Assembly: GCF_034259425.1 (NCBI RefSeq) | Contig: NZ_JAXIVU010000002.1 | Span: 231,877 to 295,876, forward strand | Reading direction: 5' to 3' | DNA from: Denitrificimonas halotolerans | GTDB taxonomy: Bacteria; Pseudomonadota; Gammaproteobacteria; Pseudomonadales; Pseudomonadaceae | Length of the DNA: 64,000 bases | Part shown: positions 51,322 to 60,836 of the stretch, in pieces | How positions within the stretch are numbered: the first letter of the stretch is position 1 | How the letters are laid out: the number at the start of each line of letters is the position of its first letter | The notes under the pieces: generated by a model | What the model was told of the DNA's origin: nothing | Seen by the model: the letters and a program-made list of their open reading frames with translations, nothing else | Databases searched by the model: none | Program-made: the position numbers and the translations under genes

Positions 51322-52312
51322 TATCAAAATCGCGTAAGACCTTGTGCTTTTAGTGTGAGGATGGATAGCGAGGGCCGTGTAAGTAGCCCCTTAACCCCTT
51401 AACAGACTGCTAAAGTCTTTGCAGTACAGGTTGGTACTAGCATTATATACAGCATGATAAAGCACACCAAAACATTAAAAGTCCGAGTTCGAGTCCGAGA
51501 CAGGCATGTGTCCTTGCTAAACCGCATGGCTCGCAGCGTCAATTTCGTTTGGAACTTTGTTAATGAATTAAGTCAACGCTCGATTAAATCTACCACAACG
51601 GCCACTATTTTAAAGTGTGGGATAGCTACGGTTTGAGCCAATATAGATTCCGCTCTAGTAGCTTCAACGAAGATGCCCGTGGCCGCTGGTACTTCAATGT
51701 TGTGGTTGATATGGAGGTCGAACCAAGCAAAGGCCAAGACCGTATCGGTATTGACCTGGGTTTGACCGACATTGCCACCTGCTCGGACGGCACCAAGCTG
51801 GAAGCGGGCCGCTTCTATCGTGGCCTTGAGGAAAAATTAGCCATAGCGCAACGAGCCAGAAATAAAACCCAAGTCAAAACCATTCATGCGAAAATCGCTA
51901 ACCGTAAAAAAGATGCCCTGCACAAGTTCAGCCGCACGCTGGTCAACCGCTGCGGTGAAATCTATGTGGGCAATGTCAGTAGTTTAAAACTCGTTAAAAC
52001 CACGATGGCCAAGTCAGTGCTGGACGCTGGCTAGGGTCAATTAAAAATAATGCTGGACTATAAATGCGCTCACGCAGGCATTGTTTTTAAGGAAATTGAC
52101 GAGGCATACACCACCCAAACCTGTTCGAGTTGCGGCAGTTTGCCCGAATCGAGGTCGAAAGGTATCGCAGGACTTGGAATAAGAGAATGGACGTGCAGTG
52201 GGTGTGGTGTCACCCACGATCGCGATATCAACGCGGCACGTAACATTCTCGCGGCCGGGCATGGTCGTCTAGCAGTAGGAATCTCCGTCCTTTAGGCCGG
52301 GGAGGATACCAA
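51322..52312 (+). mobile_element. IS200/IS605-group element (tnpB type), inactivated copy
   Basis: The left end shares about 180 bp with the element starting near 63698, beginning ATCAAAATC-CGTAAGACCT. The right end has CTCCGTCCTTTAGGCCGGGGAG at 52285-52308, the hairpin typical of this group's right end, from which a guide-type omega RNA would arise. No tnpA is present. The tnpB gene inside is broken. Confidence 0.78.
51454..52295 (+). pseudogene. tnpB pseudogene (deletion, frameshift and in-frame stop)
   Basis: The N-terminal part (MIKHTKTLKVRV, NRMARSVNFVWNFVNELSQR) is joined after about residue 45 to a distant segment (YHNGHYFKVWDSYGLSQYRF) in another frame, so about 85 codons are deleted. 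The rest has the RuvC Asp in GIDLGLTDIATCSDG, the IYVGNVSSLKLVKTTMAKSV region and, after a TAG at 52032 where Trp is expected, the zinc finger CSSCG/CSGCG and the last Asp in HDRDINAARNIL. Right-end hairpin is preserved. Confidence 0.88.
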
Positions 52313-52349
52313 CAATGGGTGGTTATCTCAAATAAAGAGCGCTGTAGAT

Positions 52350-54755
52350 TTAGAAAAGGTCTATGGGTGGCGACTCAGGTTGTCCATATGAGTTGCTTGG
52401 AGTGCCCCAGTTATCTAAGTATGGTGCTTCGGTTGGTAAGTCATCTTCACTTTTGAAGATTTCAAAATACGCATTGGGTGTGCCAGGGCGAGCGATGTAA
52501 CCTGTCTTGGGGTCAATACGTAATGACATTATACCGGCAGGCTCTTTGAGTGACCTTTGTGGCTTGTCTTGCAAAGCGTAATCCATATAGTCAATCCAGA
52601 TTGGTAAAGCTAGGGTGCTTCCATACTCTCTACGGCCAAGGCTAGCAGGTTGATCAAAACCTGCCCAGACGCTGGTGACGAAATCATTGTTGTAGCCCAC
52701 AAACCAACTGTCTTTCGATTCGTTTGTGGTGCCTGTTTTGCCTGCGAGATCATTACGTTTTAGGCTGAGTGCGCGGCGCCCTGTGCCTCGTGTAATTACA
52801 TCTTTCAGCATGCTGGTCATAATGTAGGCTGTTCGCTCATCAATAATACGTTCGGCTGCAATAAGCTCTGTGCTTTCGGCGAGCATTGTGCTTTCCTCAG
52901 CATCTTGAGTGTTACTCAGAGCTGCTTGTCCAATAGGTGTGAGGGCGGGGTTTGCGCGGAAAATAGTTTTGCCTTCACGGTCGTTGATACGTTCAATGAG
53001 GTGAGGCTCAATTTTATAACCGCCGTTGGCAAAAGCGGTCCAGCCGACAGTAACTTCTAGTGGAGTTAAGGTTGCTGTGCCTAGTGCTAAAGAGAGATTG
53101 TTAGGTAAATCGCTCTTAGTAAAGCCAAATTGACTGATATAGTCGCGTGCGTATTCCATACCAATAGCTTGTAGGATTCGAATGGAAACTAAGTTCCGTG
53201 AACGGTATAAGCCTTCGCGGACGCGTAAAGGACCTAAGAATGTATTATTGGAATTCTTAGGGCGCCAGACTTTTTTCATACCTGGCTCGAAAATCTCTAA
53301 AGGGCTGTCATTGACAATGCTAGCAGCAGTATAACCCGCATCTAAAGCCGCACTGTAAATAAAGGGCTTGAAGCTGGAGCCCGGTTGTCGCTTAGCTTGT
53401 ATAGCACGGTTGTAGTGGCTTTGTTCGAAGGATAAACCACCTACTAGAGCGCGAATCGCACCGCTATTGGGATCAAGAGAGACTAAAGCTGCTTGAACAT
53501 CGGGTATTTGGGTAAAACTTAAGCTGTTGTCAGCTAGTCGGCTCACACGCACGAGGTCACCTACTTGGACTACATCCGCTGGCTTGCTCGGTGCACGGCC
53601 CATGCTGCGGCTATTAATATAAGGGCGAGCCCAGCGCATGGTCTGCCAAGACACAGTTTCTTGTGTACCATCTTTGAGCAGCACAGTGATTCCATCTCGA
53701 GTCACTTGTGTGACGATTGCTGGTAAAAACTGGGTAATTGTGGGTGTTTTCGATAGAACAGCAGACCATTGTTCTTGAGGTAATGCAGATTGCTCCGGAT
53801 TACGATAGCCGTGACGTCTATCGTAATCAATAAGGCCATTGAGCACGGCTTGTTGAGCTTGAACTTGTAACTCTGAGGGGATAGTCGTAGTGACAGTATA
53901 GCCCCCAGTATAAGCTTCACCGCCAAAGCGTCCCACCATTTCTGCTCGTGCCATTTCTGCAATATAAGGGGCATATAGCTCTGGCGCAGTGATATGCAGT
54001 TTCGCTGTTAAAGGCTCAGCGACAGCGGTTCGATGCTCTTCTTCAGTGATGCGGCCTAATAACAACATGCGCCCTAAGATCCAATTACGGCGCTCTAAGC
54101 TGCGCGCTGGGTTAGCTATGGGGTTAAAGCGTGAGGGCGCCTTAGGTAAACCTGCAATCATAGCCATCTCGGCAAGACTGATTTCACTAATAGATTTGCC
54201 ATAATAAATTTGTGAAGCAGCCTCAATACCGTAAGCACGGTTACCTAGATAAATCTTATTAATATATAGCTCTAGGATTTCATCCTTACTCAACTCTCGC
54301 TCAATTTGTAAAGCTAACAGAATCTCATTGGCCTTACGTAGAAAGCTGCGTTCGCTAGAAAGGAAATAGTTTTTTGCTACCTGCATGGTAATGGTGCTAC
54401 CGCCCGTTTGAATGCGGCCTGTTTTTACAATTTGTCCTGCAGCCCGTAATAAACTGCCAAGATCAACACCGTAGTGATGGGCAAAATTGTCGTCTTCAGC
54501 TGCGAGCAGTGCGTGAATAAAAGGTTTTGGAATTTCTTCGAAAGCAATAGGTGAGCGCCGCATTTCACCAAATTCTGCTATGAGCTTGGAATCGTGGCTG
54601 TAAACTCTGAGTGGAATTTGCAGCTCGATATCACGCAAAGACTCGACAGATGGCAAATTTGGGCTTAAATACAAGAAAGCACCGCTAAGGCCAAGGGCGA
54701 TTGCGCAGATAATGGCGATTAAGGTTGCAAAAAGGAATTTCAGCAAATGCATCAA
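52350..54755 (-). CDS. mrcA: Penicillin-binding protein 1A
   Basis: An 801-aa class A PBP with an N-terminal membrane anchor (about 8-30), GT51 glycosyltransferase (catalytic Glu in EDDNFAHHYGVD), an OB-like insert, and transpeptidase motifs SSFKPF (SxxK) and KTGTTNESKDSW. It polymerises and cross-links peptidoglycan. It is divergent from pilM, exactly the ponA-pilM arrangement of Pseudomonas. Confidence 0.95.
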   Translation of the reverse strand: MMHLLKFLFATLIAIICAIALGLSGAFLYLSPNLPSVESLRDIELQIPLRVYSHDSKLIAEFGEMRRSPIAFEEIPKPFIHALLAAEDDNFAHHYGVDLGSLLRAAGQIVKTGRIQTGGSTITMQVAKNYFLSSERSFLRKANEILLALQIERELSKDEILELYINKIYLGNRAYGIEAASQIYYGKSISEISLAEMAMIAGLPKAPSRFNPIANPARSLERRNWILGRMLLLGRITEEEHRTAVAEPLTAKLHITAPELYAPYIAEMARAEMVGRFGGEAYTGGYTVTTTIPSELQVQAQQAVLNGLIDYDRRHGYRNPEQSALPQEQWSAVLSKTPTITQFLPAIVTQVTRDGITVLLKDGTQETVSWQTMRWARPYINSRSMGRAPSKPADVVQVGDLVRVSRLADNSLSFTQIPDVQAALVSLDPNSGAIRALVGGLSFEQSHYNRAIQAKRQPGSSFKPFIYSAALDAGYTAASIVNDSPLEIFEPGMKKVWRPKNSNNTFLGPLRVREGLYRSRNLVSIRILQAIGMEYARDYISQFGFTKSDLPNNLSLALGTATLTPLEVTVGWTAFANGGYKIEPHLIERINDREGKTIFRANPALTPIGQAALSNTQDAEESTMLAESTELIAAERIIDERTAYIMTSMLKDVITRGTGRRALSLKRNDLAGKTGTTNESKDSWFVGYNNDFVTSVWAGFDQPASLGRREYGSTLALPIWIDYMDYALQDKPQRSLKEPAGIMSLRIDPKTGYIARPGTPNAYFEIFKSEDDLPTEAPYLDNWGTPSNSYGQPESPPIDLF

Positions 54756-54942
54756 GGCTATTTATTTCCGCAAAGTAATAAAAGAAGGTAAAGCAGTAGC
54801 TTACAGCGCTCGGGAATCAAACCGGTCACATTATAAGCGTTTTCCTTGTCTATAAGCTATTTGCACAGCCTGACAAAAGTGTTTTCACGCGGGAATAAGA
54901 TGAAAGGTTGTTTTGGCTCTGATTACTGAAAGGAACTCAGTA

Positions 54943-55995
54943 GTGCTCAATATATTTAAAAAGAAAGCTCAAACATTACTCGGTGTGGATCTTAATCCTG
55001 CAGCAATTCGGCTGGTTGAGTTAAGTCGTGAAGAAGGATGCTATACGGTTGAAAACTACGCAATTATGGCACTGCCATATGGCGCAATTGTTGAGCGACA
55101 AGTTGTGCAAGCAGAGATTGTTGCGCAAATACTCAAACAGTTGATCAATCAAACTAGACCGCGAGTAAAGCAAGCTGCGATGGCTTTAGCTGGAGCTGCG
55201 GTTATTACTAAAACAATTGAGATGGATGCAGGGCTTAACGAAGATGAGTTAGCAAGTGTGTTGAGGCTAGAAGCGCAGCAACACATTCCTTACTCTATGG
55301 AGGATGTGGCTATTGATTTTATTGTGCAGCCTAAAGAGGAGCAAGCTGCAGATAAGGTGAGCGTGTTATTGGCTGCTTCTCGGGAAGAAAACATTAATGT
55401 TCGTGAAAATATTCTGTCTTTAGCGGGGCTACGGGCTAAGGTTATAGAAATTGAAGGGCATGCGTTAGCTCGGGCTTGTCGTTTTGTAGAGCAACATTCT
55501 GGCATAGCTACAGATGGCTCTGTGTTAGCAGTGATAGATGTCGGTGTGGACAGTCTGACTTTAAATATATTGCAGCACGGGTTTTTGGTGTACAGCCGTG
55601 AGCAAACTTTTGCTACGGAGTTGATTGCACAACTTCAGCAGCATTGTTTTCGATCCACTTCCGCTGAAGCAGTGCCTGCAAAGATTGCGCAAGGTATTAT
55701 TTTTACAGACTTGATGGGTGTGAAAACACATATTTTGGAACATATAACCCGTGCTTTTCAATTTTTTTATGGGACCAGCCATTACAGCAGTGTTGATTGC
55801 ATTATCGTGTCAGGTGTCACCTTATTGCTGGCAGGGTTAGAGAGTGCCGTGCAAAGTCAGTTTAATACACCCACGGTGCTGGCTAATCCTTTTGTCAATA
55901 TGAAGCTAAGTAAGAAACTTGATGAGAGCAGACTCGCTATTGATGCTCCTGCTCTATTAGTTGCTTGCGGCTTAGCAATGCGAGAGGAGGGTTGA
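54943..55995 (+). CDS. pilM: Type IV pilus assembly protein PilM
   Basis: A 350-aa actin-like cytoplasmic protein (TLLGVDLNPAAIRLVELSRE, VLAVIDVGVDSLTLNILQHG) that binds the PilN N-terminus and couples the inner-membrane complex to the pilus motor. GTG at 54943 is chosen: AAGGA lies about 8 nt upstream and it gives the usual family start and length; the open frame continues to a TTG at 54913. First gene of pilMNOPQ. Confidence 0.92.
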   Translation: MLNIFKKKAQTLLGVDLNPAAIRLVELSREEGCYTVENYAIMALPYGAIVERQVVQAEIVAQILKQLINQTRPRVKQAAMALAGAAVITKTIEMDAGLNEDELASVLRLEAQQHIPYSMEDVAIDFIVQPKEEQAADKVSVLLAASREENINVRENILSLAGLRAKVIEIEGHALARACRFVEQHSGIATDGSVLAVIDVGVDSLTLNILQHGFLVYSREQTFATELIAQLQQHCFRSTSAEAVPAKIAQGIIFTDLMGVKTHILEHITRAFQFFYGTSHYSSVDCIIVSGVTLLLAGLESAVQSQFNTPTVLANPFVNMKLSKKLDESRLAIDAPALLVACGLAMREEG

Positions 55996-55996
55996 A

Positions 55997-56557
55997 ATGC
56001 CAGGTATTAATTTACTTCCGTGGCGGGAGCAACAGCGCGCTGAACGACAGCGTAGGTTTTTCACGGTATTAATTCTAGTGTTGATTCTAGCGACTGTAGT
56101 GGTTTTCTTACTTGAGTATTGCTTGCATGTGAGGGTACAGCAGCAGCTGGCTCGTAATGCTTTAATCAGGGATGAGATCAGTGGTTTAAATGTACAAGTC
56201 GCTCAGGTGCGTGAGTTGCAAGCACGGCGAGAGCAGTTATTGGATCGCTTAACAAGGTTACATAAGTTACAAAGTGATCGCGCCTCTATTGTGCGACTTT
56301 TGGAGCAATTGGCACGTACTGTGCCAGAAGGTATGGGGTTAACAGCTTTAAAGGTTCAGGGAGAGAGACTATTGATTAGCGGTAAAGCTCGATCGAATGC
56401 TTTAGTGTCTCGATTTATGCTCAATCAAAGAGGAAGCGACTGGCTGAGCGAGCCTACTTTAGAAGAAGTTAAGGTAATACAAAACGGTCATCTAGAGCCT
56501 GTCTATTGGTTTAGATTAAGTATGGAAAAGTGGAAGTTCAATGATCATGTCAAGTGA
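55997..56557 (+). CDS. pilN: Type IV pilus assembly protein PilN
   Basis: A 186-aa bitopic protein starting MPGINLLPWREQQRAERQRR; INLLPWRE is the conserved PilM-binding peptide. One membrane helix (about 22-44) precedes a coiled coil and a ferredoxin-like periplasmic domain. It forms the inner-membrane alignment complex with PilM, O and P. The start is 1 bp after the pilM stop. Confidence 0.93.
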   Translation: MPGINLLPWREQQRAERQRRFFTVLILVLILATVVVFLLEYCLHVRVQQQLARNALIRDEISGLNVQVAQVRELQARREQLLDRLTRLHKLQSDRASIVRLLEQLARTVPEGMGLTALKVQGERLLISGKARSNALVSRFMLNQRGSDWLSEPTLEEVKVIQNGHLEPVYWFRLSMEKWKFNDHVK

Positions 56558-56570
56558 ACTTGGAGGGATC

Positions 56571-57179
56571 ATGCGCTTATTTAAAGGGTTGCAGAGCGTG
56601 GAGCTGGGTGAGCTTGAGTTCAGGCATTTAGGAACATGGCCGATAACATTTAGATTGTTGATTTATAGCTTAGCTTTTATAGGGTTCCTTATTTTTGGGT
56701 ATATGGTACGCCTATCGGATTTGCAAAATCAGCTCAATCTAGCTGATGAGCACGAAGAAATACTTAAGGAACAGTTGTTAGCTAAAGCTCATCAGGCGAC
56801 TTACCTTGCAAGTTATGTTGAACAGGTTGAAGCACTTGAGTTGACTTTTACTTCTGTATTGCAACGCCTGCCTAAAGATGCCGAAGTTGCTACTTTGCTT
56901 GATGCTATTACCAAGATAGAGCCTATTCAAGGGTTGGAGTTTTTAGAAATAAAGCTGCAGCCAGAGATAGAGCAAGATTTTTATATAGAGCTGCCAATAC
57001 AGGTTAAGGTGCTTGGTCGTTACCACGATTTAGCTACTTTTATCGGTCACGTTACAGAAATGTCGCGTTTAGTGACTGTTCATGACTTTTCTATCGTGCC
57101 ACCAGAAGACGTGATGAGCGCACGATTGGTAATGAATGTTTTATTGAAAACGTATCGTTATCAAGAACAGGGGTTATAG
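56571..57179 (+). CDS. pilO: Type IV pilus assembly protein PilO
   Basis: A 202-aa partner of PilN with a membrane helix (about 28-48) and LSDLQNQLNLADEHEEILKE coiled coil. The ATG at 56571 is preferred over 56541 because GGAGG lies just upstream and the length matches Pseudomonas PilO (about 207 aa). It begins 13 bp after the pilN stop. Confidence 0.91.
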   Translation: MRLFKGLQSVELGELEFRHLGTWPITFRLLIYSLAFIGFLIFGYMVRLSDLQNQLNLADEHEEILKEQLLAKAHQATYLASYVEQVEALELTFTSVLQRLPKDAEVATLLDAITKIEPIQGLEFLEIKLQPEIEQDFYIELPIQVKVLGRYHDLATFIGHVTEMSRLVTVHDFSIVPPEDVMSARLVMNVLLKTYRYQEQGL

Positions 57180-57181
57180 CT

Positions 57182-57712
57182 ATGAGAAAAGTGCGTGAGT
57201 TAGCAGTTGTATTGTTGATGTTATGTACCTTGGGCTGTCATTCGGCAACTGACTTAACTGAATTGCAGGTTTTTGTTGATGAAATCAAGTCCCAACCTGC
57301 TAGGTTTTTGGAGCCTTTACCTGAAAATCAGGACTATATCGAACTATCTTACACTGCTTCTGGATTGCGTAATCCTTTTGCTTTTAATGGCGCTTGGAGT
57401 GCTGATATGCACAGTCAAGCTGGTAGTAGCATACAAGTGCCGCAGTTGCTGCACGCAGCGCATTTTCTACCCGAACATAGTCTTGAAAGCTTAGTGATGG
57501 TGGGGGTATTGACTAATAGTCGTTCCAGTTTTGCATTGTTGCGTGCAGGTGGCAGTGTTTACAAGGTTGCAGTAGGTGATTATTTAGGAGTGAACTACGG
57601 GCGGGTCAGCGTGATAACAGATACGACTATAGAGGTGATAGAAACAGTTGCCGATGGTGAAGGCGGTTGGTTAGAACGCCCATATATATTACGAGTACGC
57701 GCAGATTCTTAA
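57182..57712 (+). CDS. pilP: Type IV pilus assembly lipoprotein PilP
   Basis: A 176-aa lipoprotein with lipobox LGC at residue 19 and a C-terminal beta domain (LESLVMVGVLTNSRSSFALL, VAVGDYLGVNYGRVSVI) that binds the secretin PilQ. It bridges PilN/O to the outer membrane. Two bp after pilO. Confidence 0.93.
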   Translation: MRKVRELAVVLLMLCTLGCHSATDLTELQVFVDEIKSQPARFLEPLPENQDYIELSYTASGLRNPFAFNGAWSADMHSQAGSSIQVPQLLHAAHFLPEHSLESLVMVGVLTNSRSSFALLRAGGSVYKVAVGDYLGVNYGRVSVITDTTIEVIETVADGEGGWLERPYILRVRADS

Positions 57713-57747
57713 GCGCAGATAGGTACTAGGTGCCAGGGAGTTGGACG

Positions 57748-59094
57748 ATGAAATTAGCTGTCAGAGGAAAACACAGGCTAGTGACCGTATGTACTGTGGC
57801 GTGGTTAGCCACTTATTTTAGTTTGAGTGAAGTAATGGCCGCTTTTCAGCCGCATCACCAACTCGAAAACTTTACTTATACCGGAGAGAAAATATCTCTA
57901 AATTTCCAAGATATAGATGTACGTTCAGTGCTGCAGCTGTTAGCAGATGTCACCGATTTTAACTTAGTGGTAAGTGATGATGTGCAAGGTAATGTCACTT
58001 TACGCTTGCAAGAAGTGCCTTGGGATCAAGCCCTAGATTTGGTATTGCAAAGTAAGGGCCTAGCTAAGCGGGTAACAGGAACAGTTTTATTGATTGATAC
58101 CGCTGAAGCTATGGCTTTGCGTGAGCGTCAAACGCTAGAAGCACAGCAGCAAAAGGCCCAACTAGCGCCTTTACAACATGAGTTGATTCAAGTGAATTAT
58201 GCGAAGGCTGCGCATCTTGCTGAATTATTTCGAACTGCGGCGAGTGGTTATGAGGGACAGCAGGGCTCGGTGGCCGTAGATGAGCGTACAAACAGTATTA
58301 TTGCTTATCAAACCCAAGGGCAGTTGAAAGAGTTGCGTCGTATTGTAAAACAACTCGATATTCCAGTACGTCAGGTCATGATTGAGGCGCGTATTGTTGA
58401 AGTGAATACTGACTATAGTAAAAACTTAGGGATTCGCTGGGGGGGTGAGTTAACCACAGGTAGTAGCAATTGGGCAATTAGTGGTAAAGATGGTGCAGGT
58501 AGTTTGTTTGTTGACCTAGGTGTTACAGCCTCTACCTCAGGGTTGGGAATTGGTTTTTTCTCAAATCATGCAATTTTGGATTTACAGCTGTCAGCTATGG
58601 AGAAAACGGGTAATGGAGAGGTTGTGTCGCAGCCTAAAGTGATGACCTCTGATAAAGAAACGGCAAAAATTTTAAAAGGTGCGGAAGTACCTTATCAAGA
58701 GGCGAGCTCTAGTGGCTCCACTAGTACATCTTTTAAAGAAGCTGCTTTATCGCTTGAAGTTACACCGCAAATAACTCCAGATAATCGCATTATTATGGAT
58801 GTAAAAGTGACCAAGGATGAGCCGGATTTTGCCAATGCCTTGAACGGTGTGCCGCCTATCAAGAAAAATGAAGTCAGTGCTAATGTTTTAGTCACAAACA
58901 GTGAGACTCTTGTTATTGGTGGTGTATTCTCTAATATGCAGAGCAAAGCGGTGGATAAAGTGCCTGTGCTAGGTGATTTACCATTTTTAGGGCGTGTTTT
59001 TCGCCGTAATTATGTGCAAGACCAAAAGTCAGAGCTGTTGGTATTTATTACCCCGCGTATAATGAATAATCATGCTATTACGTTGAATAATTAA
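57748..59094 (+). CDS. pilQ: Type IV pilus secretin PilQ, short form without AMIN domains
   Basis: A 448-aa secretin with signal peptide, an STN-like domain (ISLNFQDIDVRSVLQLLADV), an N1 domain (IQVNYAKAAHLAELFRTA) and the secretin channel (VSQPKVMTSDKETAKI, VPVLGDLPFLGRVFRR). Pseudomonas PilQ is about 700 aa with two N-terminal AMIN peptidoglycan-binding domains; here these are missing, though signal peptide and reading frame are intact. The ATG at 57748 has GGGAG upstream; a GTG at 57730 would only lengthen the leader. The stop overlaps the aroK start. Confidence 0.9.
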   Translation: MKLAVRGKHRLVTVCTVAWLATYFSLSEVMAAFQPHHQLENFTYTGEKISLNFQDIDVRSVLQLLADVTDFNLVVSDDVQGNVTLRLQEVPWDQALDLVLQSKGLAKRVTGTVLLIDTAEAMALRERQTLEAQQQKAQLAPLQHELIQVNYAKAAHLAELFRTAASGYEGQQGSVAVDERTNSIIAYQTQGQLKELRRIVKQLDIPVRQVMIEARIVEVNTDYSKNLGIRWGGELTTGSSNWAISGKDGAGSLFVDLGVTASTSGLGIGFFSNHAILDLQLSAMEKTGNGEVVSQPKVMTSDKETAKILKGAEVPYQEASSSGSTSTSFKEAALSLEVTPQITPDNRIIMDVKVTKDEPDFANALNGVPPIKKNEVSANVLVTNSETLVIGGVFSNMQSKAVDKVPVLGDLPFLGRVFRRNYVQDQKSELLVFITPRIMNNHAITLNN

Positions 59095-59618
59095 TGCACA
59101 CACGTAACTACATACTTGTTGGCCCTATGGGCGCAGGAAAAAGCACCATCGGCCGTTTGCTTGCTAAAGAGCTTGGCTTACCCTTTAAAGACTCCGATAA
59201 AGAAATTGAGGAGCGCACTGGGGCTAGTATTCCTTTGATTTTTGATGTTGAAGGTGAAACTGGTTTTCGTGATCGTGAGCAAGCGGTCATTACTGAGTTG
59301 AGTCAAGCGCAAGGTCTAGTCTTAGCAACAGGTGGTGGTGCTATTTTGCGTCCTGAAAACCGTGCAGCAATGCGTCAAGGTGCTGTGGTGATTTACTTGC
59401 ACGCATCGGTTGAGCATCAGCTAGCGCGTACAGCTCGAGATCGCAACCGTCCCTTATTGCAAACTCAGAATCCAGCTCAAGTTTTAACTGACTTACTGGC
59501 CATACGTGACCCACTGTATCGTGAAGTAGCAACTTTAATTATTGAGACTGATACGCGCCCACCGCGTATGGTCGTACAAGAAATTATGCGTTTTCTTCAT
59601 ATTTATAGTGATGACTAA
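59094..59618 (+). CDS. aroK: Shikimate kinase
   Basis: A 174-aa kinase with Walker A GPMGAGKST (10-18), shikimate-binding DSDKEIEERTG and the LATGGGAILRPENR motif. It phosphorylates shikimate in aromatic amino-acid synthesis. Its start overlaps the pilQ stop by one base; aroB follows after 105 bp. Confidence 0.96.
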   Translation: MHTRNYILVGPMGAGKSTIGRLLAKELGLPFKDSDKEIEERTGASIPLIFDVEGETGFRDREQAVITELSQAQGLVLATGGGAILRPENRAAMRQGAVVIYLHASVEHQLARTARDRNRPLLQTQNPAQVLTDLLAIRDPLYREVATLIIETDTRPPRMVVQEIMRFLHIYSDD

Positions 59619-59723
59619 GCGCGTTGCTGTAGCTATTACACGCAGATGAATAGACTGAGCTATCTTAGTTCTGTGAGGTGGCTTTTATCTTTTTTACCCT
59701 AGGTTTTATAACGAGAGGCACAC

Positions 59724-60821
59724 ATGCGTACCCTTACTGTTGATTTGGCTGAGCGTAGCTACCCAATTTATATTGGTTCGGACTTACTTAAGCAGGCGCA
59801 ACTTTTTACACCACATATTGTTGGCAAAAAAGTTGCAATTGTCAGCAATACCACGGTTGCCCCTCTCTATTTAGATCAGTTGCGTAAAACGCTGCAGGAT
59901 TATGATGTCACTGAGATTGTTCTACCGGATGGTGAATCCTACAAAAACTGGGAAACCCTACAACTGATTTTTGATGCTTTGTTAGCTGATAAACATGACC
60001 GTAAAACGACACTGATAGCTTTAGGTGGTGGCGTGATTGGTGATATGACTGGGTTTGCAGCAGCTTGCTATCAGCGTGGGGTGAACTTCATTCAAGTGCC
60101 CACTACTTTACTATCGCAGGTAGACTCCTCTGTAGGTGGTAAAACTGGCATTAACCACCCATTGGGAAAAAATATGGTAGGTGCTTTTTATCAGCCGAAA
60201 GCGGTGTTGATTGATATTGCGACCTTGCATACTTTACCTTCCCGTGAGTTGGCGGCAGGCCTAGCAGAAGTGATTAAATATGGTTTGATCCATGACGAGC
60301 CATTTTTAGCTTGGCTAGAAGAGAATATTGATAGCATTTGTCGGCTTAATCAGTCGGCGCTGATTGAAACTGTAGAACGCTCATGCCTCGCTAAAGCTCA
60401 GGTGGTTTCCGCTGATGAGCGTGAGGCGGGTGTGCGTGCTACTTTAAATTTGGGGCATACTTTTGGTCATGCGATTGAAACAGAGCAGGGGTACGGTGCT
60501 TGGTTGCATGGTGAGGCTGTTGCTGCAGGGACTGTCATGGCACTAGAAATGTCCAAACAGTTAGGTTGGTTAAACCAGGTACAACGTGATCGAGGTGTTC
60601 GTCTACTGAAGAGGGCTGGCTTGCCTGTTATCCCGCCGCAAAACATGCATGCAGATACATTCTTAACTCATATGGCGGTGGATAAAAAGAATATTGATGG
60701 TCATATTCGTTTGGTGTTGTTGCGGAGTTTGGGGGAGGCGGTTGTGACCAGCGAATATCCTGCAAATATTTTACATAGTGTGCTGACAGCTAATTACCCA
60801 AAAATCGTGAATAGCATTTAA
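59724..60821 (+). CDS. aroB: 3-dehydroquinate synthase
   Basis: A 365-aa enzyme with NAD-binding GGGVIGDMTGFAAA, VPTTLLSQVDSSVGGKTGIN and zinc-ligand regions (AEVIKYG, NLGHTFGHAIE, WLHGEAVAAG). It converts DAHP to 3-dehydroquinate, the second shikimate step. Position between aroK and the SPOR protein matches Pseudomonas and enterobacteria. Confidence 0.96.
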   Translation: MRTLTVDLAERSYPIYIGSDLLKQAQLFTPHIVGKKVAIVSNTTVAPLYLDQLRKTLQDYDVTEIVLPDGESYKNWETLQLIFDALLADKHDRKTTLIALGGGVIGDMTGFAAACYQRGVNFIQVPTTLLSQVDSSVGGKTGINHPLGKNMVGAFYQPKAVLIDIATLHTLPSRELAAGLAEVIKYGLIHDEPFLAWLEENIDSICRLNQSALIETVERSCLAKAQVVSADEREAGVRATLNLGHTFGHAIETEQGYGAWLHGEAVAAGTVMALEMSKQLGWLNQVQRDRGVRLLKRAGLPVIPPQNMHADTFLTHMAVDKKNIDGHIRLVLLRSLGEAVVTSEYPANILHSVLTANYPKIVNSI

Positions 60822-60836
60822 CAGGATAAAAGCCCC

